From an uncultured Gemmatimonadota bacterium (lineage in GTDB: Bacteria; Gemmatimonadota; Gemmatimonadetes; Gemmatimonadales; GWC2-71-9): a DNA stretch of 6,450 nt. The notes beneath the pieces were generated by a model. The model was not told the DNA's origin, searched no databases, and was given only the letters and a program-made list of their open reading frames with translations. Shown in pieces: positions 4,653 to 6,450 of the stretch (its first letter is position 1; each line of letters begins with the position of its first letter). The DNA lies in contig CAJVYZ010000171.1 in the NCBI GenBank assembly GCA_913009915.1, positions 1 through 6,450 of the forward strand, written 5' to 3'. The translations under genes and the position numbers were made by a program.

Positions 4653-6395
4653 CTAAAGGTCCGTTGGCAGCGCCGGTGGCGGTGCCAATTCCGCCAACGC
4701 TGGCGGACGGCTATTGCCGATGGCCGCGGCGATGCGCCGGACGGTTGCCGCCCGTGCCTCGTCGGCCGTGGCCGCCAGCCGCATGAGTCGGTTCACCTCA
4801 TCGAGCAGGCGAGTGTACTCGGACTCGACGGCCGGATCGGTGATCGTCAGCGCCCCATTCCTGAGGGCGAAAGCTTCCCTGTTGGCCAGCAGCAGGCTGT
4901 AGATCTGTTGTGACACGGCAAGCAGGTCTTCGCTCAATTCCCGGTGGGCCCGTGATTCCCTGCCGGTCGGATCCGCTTCCGCGAAATCCTCCTGGATCGC
5001 CTGTTCGCGGCCGGCGTAGGCCGACACGGCGAGGCTGGCAGCGGCGATGGCGGCTCGGGCCGTGACCATGGAATCTCCGCTGACGAAGTTGCCCGGTGCG
5101 AAGACGGCGGCAAACCCAGCGCGGCGGAGATCGGCGTCCAACCGCGACCTGGCTCGGTCGTACGCCTCGTCGTAGCGCCGCTGCATGTCCTCACTGGGGT
5201 CCTCGGCGGCGAGCGACTGCTGGTTCAAGTTGGCGCTGGCCGCGGGGACCGTCGTGGGTGCCGGCGTTGGGGGATCCAGCACGGCTGTGGGCTCGTCCGA
5301 GCCGCCGGGACCCATGAGGATCCAGCCGAGCGCCGCCATGGCCACTACGCCGGCGGCAATTGCCACGGGCAAGACCGGGAACCGACGGCGACTGTCGAGC
5401 TCAGGCACGGGACTGAACGTGTCCCGGAATGGGTCGTCATCCATGTCGGGCTGGAACGCGTCGATTGGATCGACCGCCTCAGACGTGGCGACCAGCTCTG
5501 CCGCAGGCTCGATTTCGTCACCTGCCTCCGGTTCGCTCAGTTCGTCTTCCATCGAGTGATAGAACTCGACCACCGGGCCACCCAGTAGCGGGTCCCCGTC
5601 GTCCATATCACCATCGTCGTCGGCTCGCGCAACCGGCTCTGCCTCAGATTCGGATTCGACGTCCTCGTCAGGATCACCGTCTTCCAGGTCCGCGGCCTCT
5701 TCTACGACTTCCTCTTCGACCTCGAGCGTGGCCGGAAGCTCGGCGACCGCCTCGTGATCCTCGACAGCCTCTTCGTCCGCGGCAGCATCGTCCTCGATGA
5801 TTTCCTCTTCGACCTCGAGCGTGGCCGGAAGCTCGGCGACCGCCTCGTGATCCTCGACGGCCTCCTCGTCCTCGGTGGCATCGTCCTCGATGATTTCCTC
5901 TTCGGCCTCGAGCGTGGCTTCAGTTGCCGGCTCTGCTTCAGATTCAGATTCGACGTCCTCGTCTGCATCACCGTATTCCAGGTCCGCAGTCTCTTCGACG
6001 ACTTCCTCTTCGATCTCCAGCGTGGTTGACAACTTCGCCTTTACCCTGTTCCAGACTCTCCCCAGCAAGGCAGGAGTTGCCGGATCTATGACCGGCTCGT
6101 CATCCTGGAGGGCCTCCTCGTCCGCGGCGACCTCTTCGACGTTTTCGTCTTCGGCGACGTCGGCCTTGTCCTCGGCGACCGCCGACTCCAGCATCGGCAC
6201 ATCGTCGACATCTTCCGCAGCTATGTAACCGATGTCCTGGGAGTCTTCGGCTTGCTCCGTTGAAGGCAGGTCGTTGAGGTCAGCAACGTCGGGTTCGCCG
6301 TCATCGACCTCTTGGTCTTCCACCGTATCCAGATCGGCCGGCGACGTATATGACGTATATATCGTGGGCATGTCGTCTTGGTCTTCCGCGGCCAC
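4653..6395 (-). CDS. Single-pass membrane protein with acidic repeat domain, function unknown
   Basis: This protein has 580 residues from the GTG at 6393-6395 and is not recognised as a named family. Residues 1-338 are very acidic and low in complexity. Four repeats lie at 125-160 (A), 161-191 (B), 192-222 (C) and 223-258 (D), each opening TLE.EEE; nearly half of unit A is Asp/Glu. RRR at 336-338 precedes one membrane helix (about 339-361, VLPVAIAAGVVAMAALGWIL), so the acidic part should be cytoplasmic and the C-terminal ~215 residues periplasmic. The outer part has a Pro/Ala/Thr linker (370-390), likely helical or coiled-coil stretches (400-425, 485-555) and a proline-rich end. A bait for basic proteins or an envelope scaffold would be conceivable, but this is speculation. 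The GTG start is doubtful: homologous coding sequence continues upstream to an in-frame TAG at 6411-6413. GGGGG at 6406-6410 is a poor SD at 10 nt. Confidence 0.75.
   Translation of the reverse strand: MAAEDQDDMPTIYTSYTSPADLDTVEDQEVDDGEPDVADLNDLPSTEQAEDSQDIGYIAAEDVDDVPMLESAVAEDKADVAEDENVEEVAADEEALQDDEPVIDPATPALLGRVWNRVKAKLSTTLEIEEEVVEETADLEYGDADEDVESESEAEPATEATLEAEEEIIEDDATEDEEAVEDHEAVAELPATLEVEEEIIEDDAAADEEAVEDHEAVAELPATLEVEEEVVEEAADLEDGDPDEDVESESEAEPVARADDDGDMDDGDPLLGGPVVEFYHSMEDELSEPEAGDEIEPAAELVATSEAVDPIDAFQPDMDDDPFRDTFSPVPELDSRRRFPVLPVAIAAGVVAMAALGWILMGPGGSDEPTAVLDPPTPAPTTVPAASANLNQQSLAAEDPSEDMQRRYDEAYDRARSRLDADLRRAGFAAVFAPGNFVSGDSMVTARAAIAAASLAVSAYAGREQAIQEDFAEADPTGRESRAHRELSEDLLAVSQQIYSLLLANREAFALRNGALTITDPAVESEYTRLLDEVNRLMRLAATADEARAATVRRIAAAIGNSRPPALAELAPPPALPTDL
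5622..6023 (-). repeat. In-gene tandem repeats, order A-B-C-D with A like D and B like C
   Basis: Unit A is at 5916-6023 (108 bp), B at 5823-5915 (93 bp), C at 5730-5822 (93 bp) and D at 5622-5729 (108 bp). B and C differ at only 6 of 93 positions by my count. A and D share the distinctive ADLE.GD.DEDVESESEAEP block that B and C lack, while B and C share EEIIEDDA and DEEAVEDHEAVAELPA. All units keep frame. This suggests an inner duplication of B/C inside an older A/D pair, or an exchange between two paired copies. It may be length-variable between strains. Confidence 0.88.
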
Positions 6396-6449
6396 GTAAT
6401 CGATGTCCCCCTAGCCGTATGCCTCGTCGGCCCTGACAGCGTCGACTTC
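6396..6449 (-). other. Likely upstream continuation of the acidic-protein frame, interrupted by TAG
   Basis: Reading the minus strand in the same frame gives EVDAVRADEAYG, a TAG at 6411-6413, then GDIDY leading into the called start (VAAEDQDDMP). The segment GDIDYVAAED aligns with the internal QDIGYIAAED at residues 54-62 of the same protein. The bases before the GTG therefore look like coding repeat, not leader. Explanations are a nonsense mutation, a sequencing or assembly error near the GGGGG run, or a restart after a stop. The window ends before the true 5' end can be seen. Confidence 0.5.
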
Positions 6450-6450
6450 C

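Noticed and set aside
5185..6228. Plus-strand Ser- and Arg-rich open frames over the acidic gene
   Set aside because: They are antisense shadows of the GAG/GAC-rich repeats; composition follows directly from the minus-strand codons.
1..6450. CRISPR array, defence island or retron
   Set aside because: No regularly spaced direct repeats, no cas, reverse transcriptase or nuclease domains were seen; the only repeats are in-gene or the short TCGATATTC block.

Overview
The window looks like one end of a metagenome-assembled contig from a GC-rich, Gram-negative-type environmental bacterium. An imperfect Illumina adapter sits at the left edge. The exported S9 peptidase and the signal-peptide-plus-glycine-zipper protein resemble gene types I associate with Gemmatimonadota and similar soil or sediment phyla. 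That assignment is an inference; there is no rRNA or other phylogenetic marker here.

Left region (1-1780): adapter-derived bases (about 1-42) run straight into an uninterrupted but end-truncated IS21-type IstA transposase fragment on the minus strand (43-542). A short minus-strand piece resembling a MidA-type methyltransferase core follows (about 541-636). Next comes the 3' end of an IS3-family element on the plus strand: the OrfA tail, a programmed -1 frameshift cassette, a complete DDE OrfB, and a probable right terminal repeat ending at 1780. The IS3 left end and most of OrfA are missing. The first ~650 bases are therefore a mosaic of fragments and may include an assembly chimera.

Middle region (1781-4570): a small exported glycine-zipper protein on the minus strand ends 6 bp from the IS end. 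A gene-less interval of about 400 bp with a 9-bp hairpin separates it from a divergent plus-strand gene. That gene encodes a 664-residue secreted S9 serine peptidase with a complete Ser-Asp-His triad.

Right region (4571-6450): a compact AT-rich array of TCGATATTC repeats, including a 14-bp-stem hairpin, lies between convergent genes. Beyond it, on the minus strand, is a large unrecognised single-pass membrane protein with a very acidic repetitive N-terminal domain. Its repeats are arranged A-B-C-D with A like D and B like C. Its reading frame appears to continue upstream of the called GTG start, across an in-frame TAG, so the true N terminus may lie outside the window.

The genes do not form an evident pathway: each accessory gene has its own orientation and no operon is visible. 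I see no convincing complete new defence or mobile system. The least explained parts are the acidic repeat protein with its TAG, and the TCGATATTC intergenic repeat.
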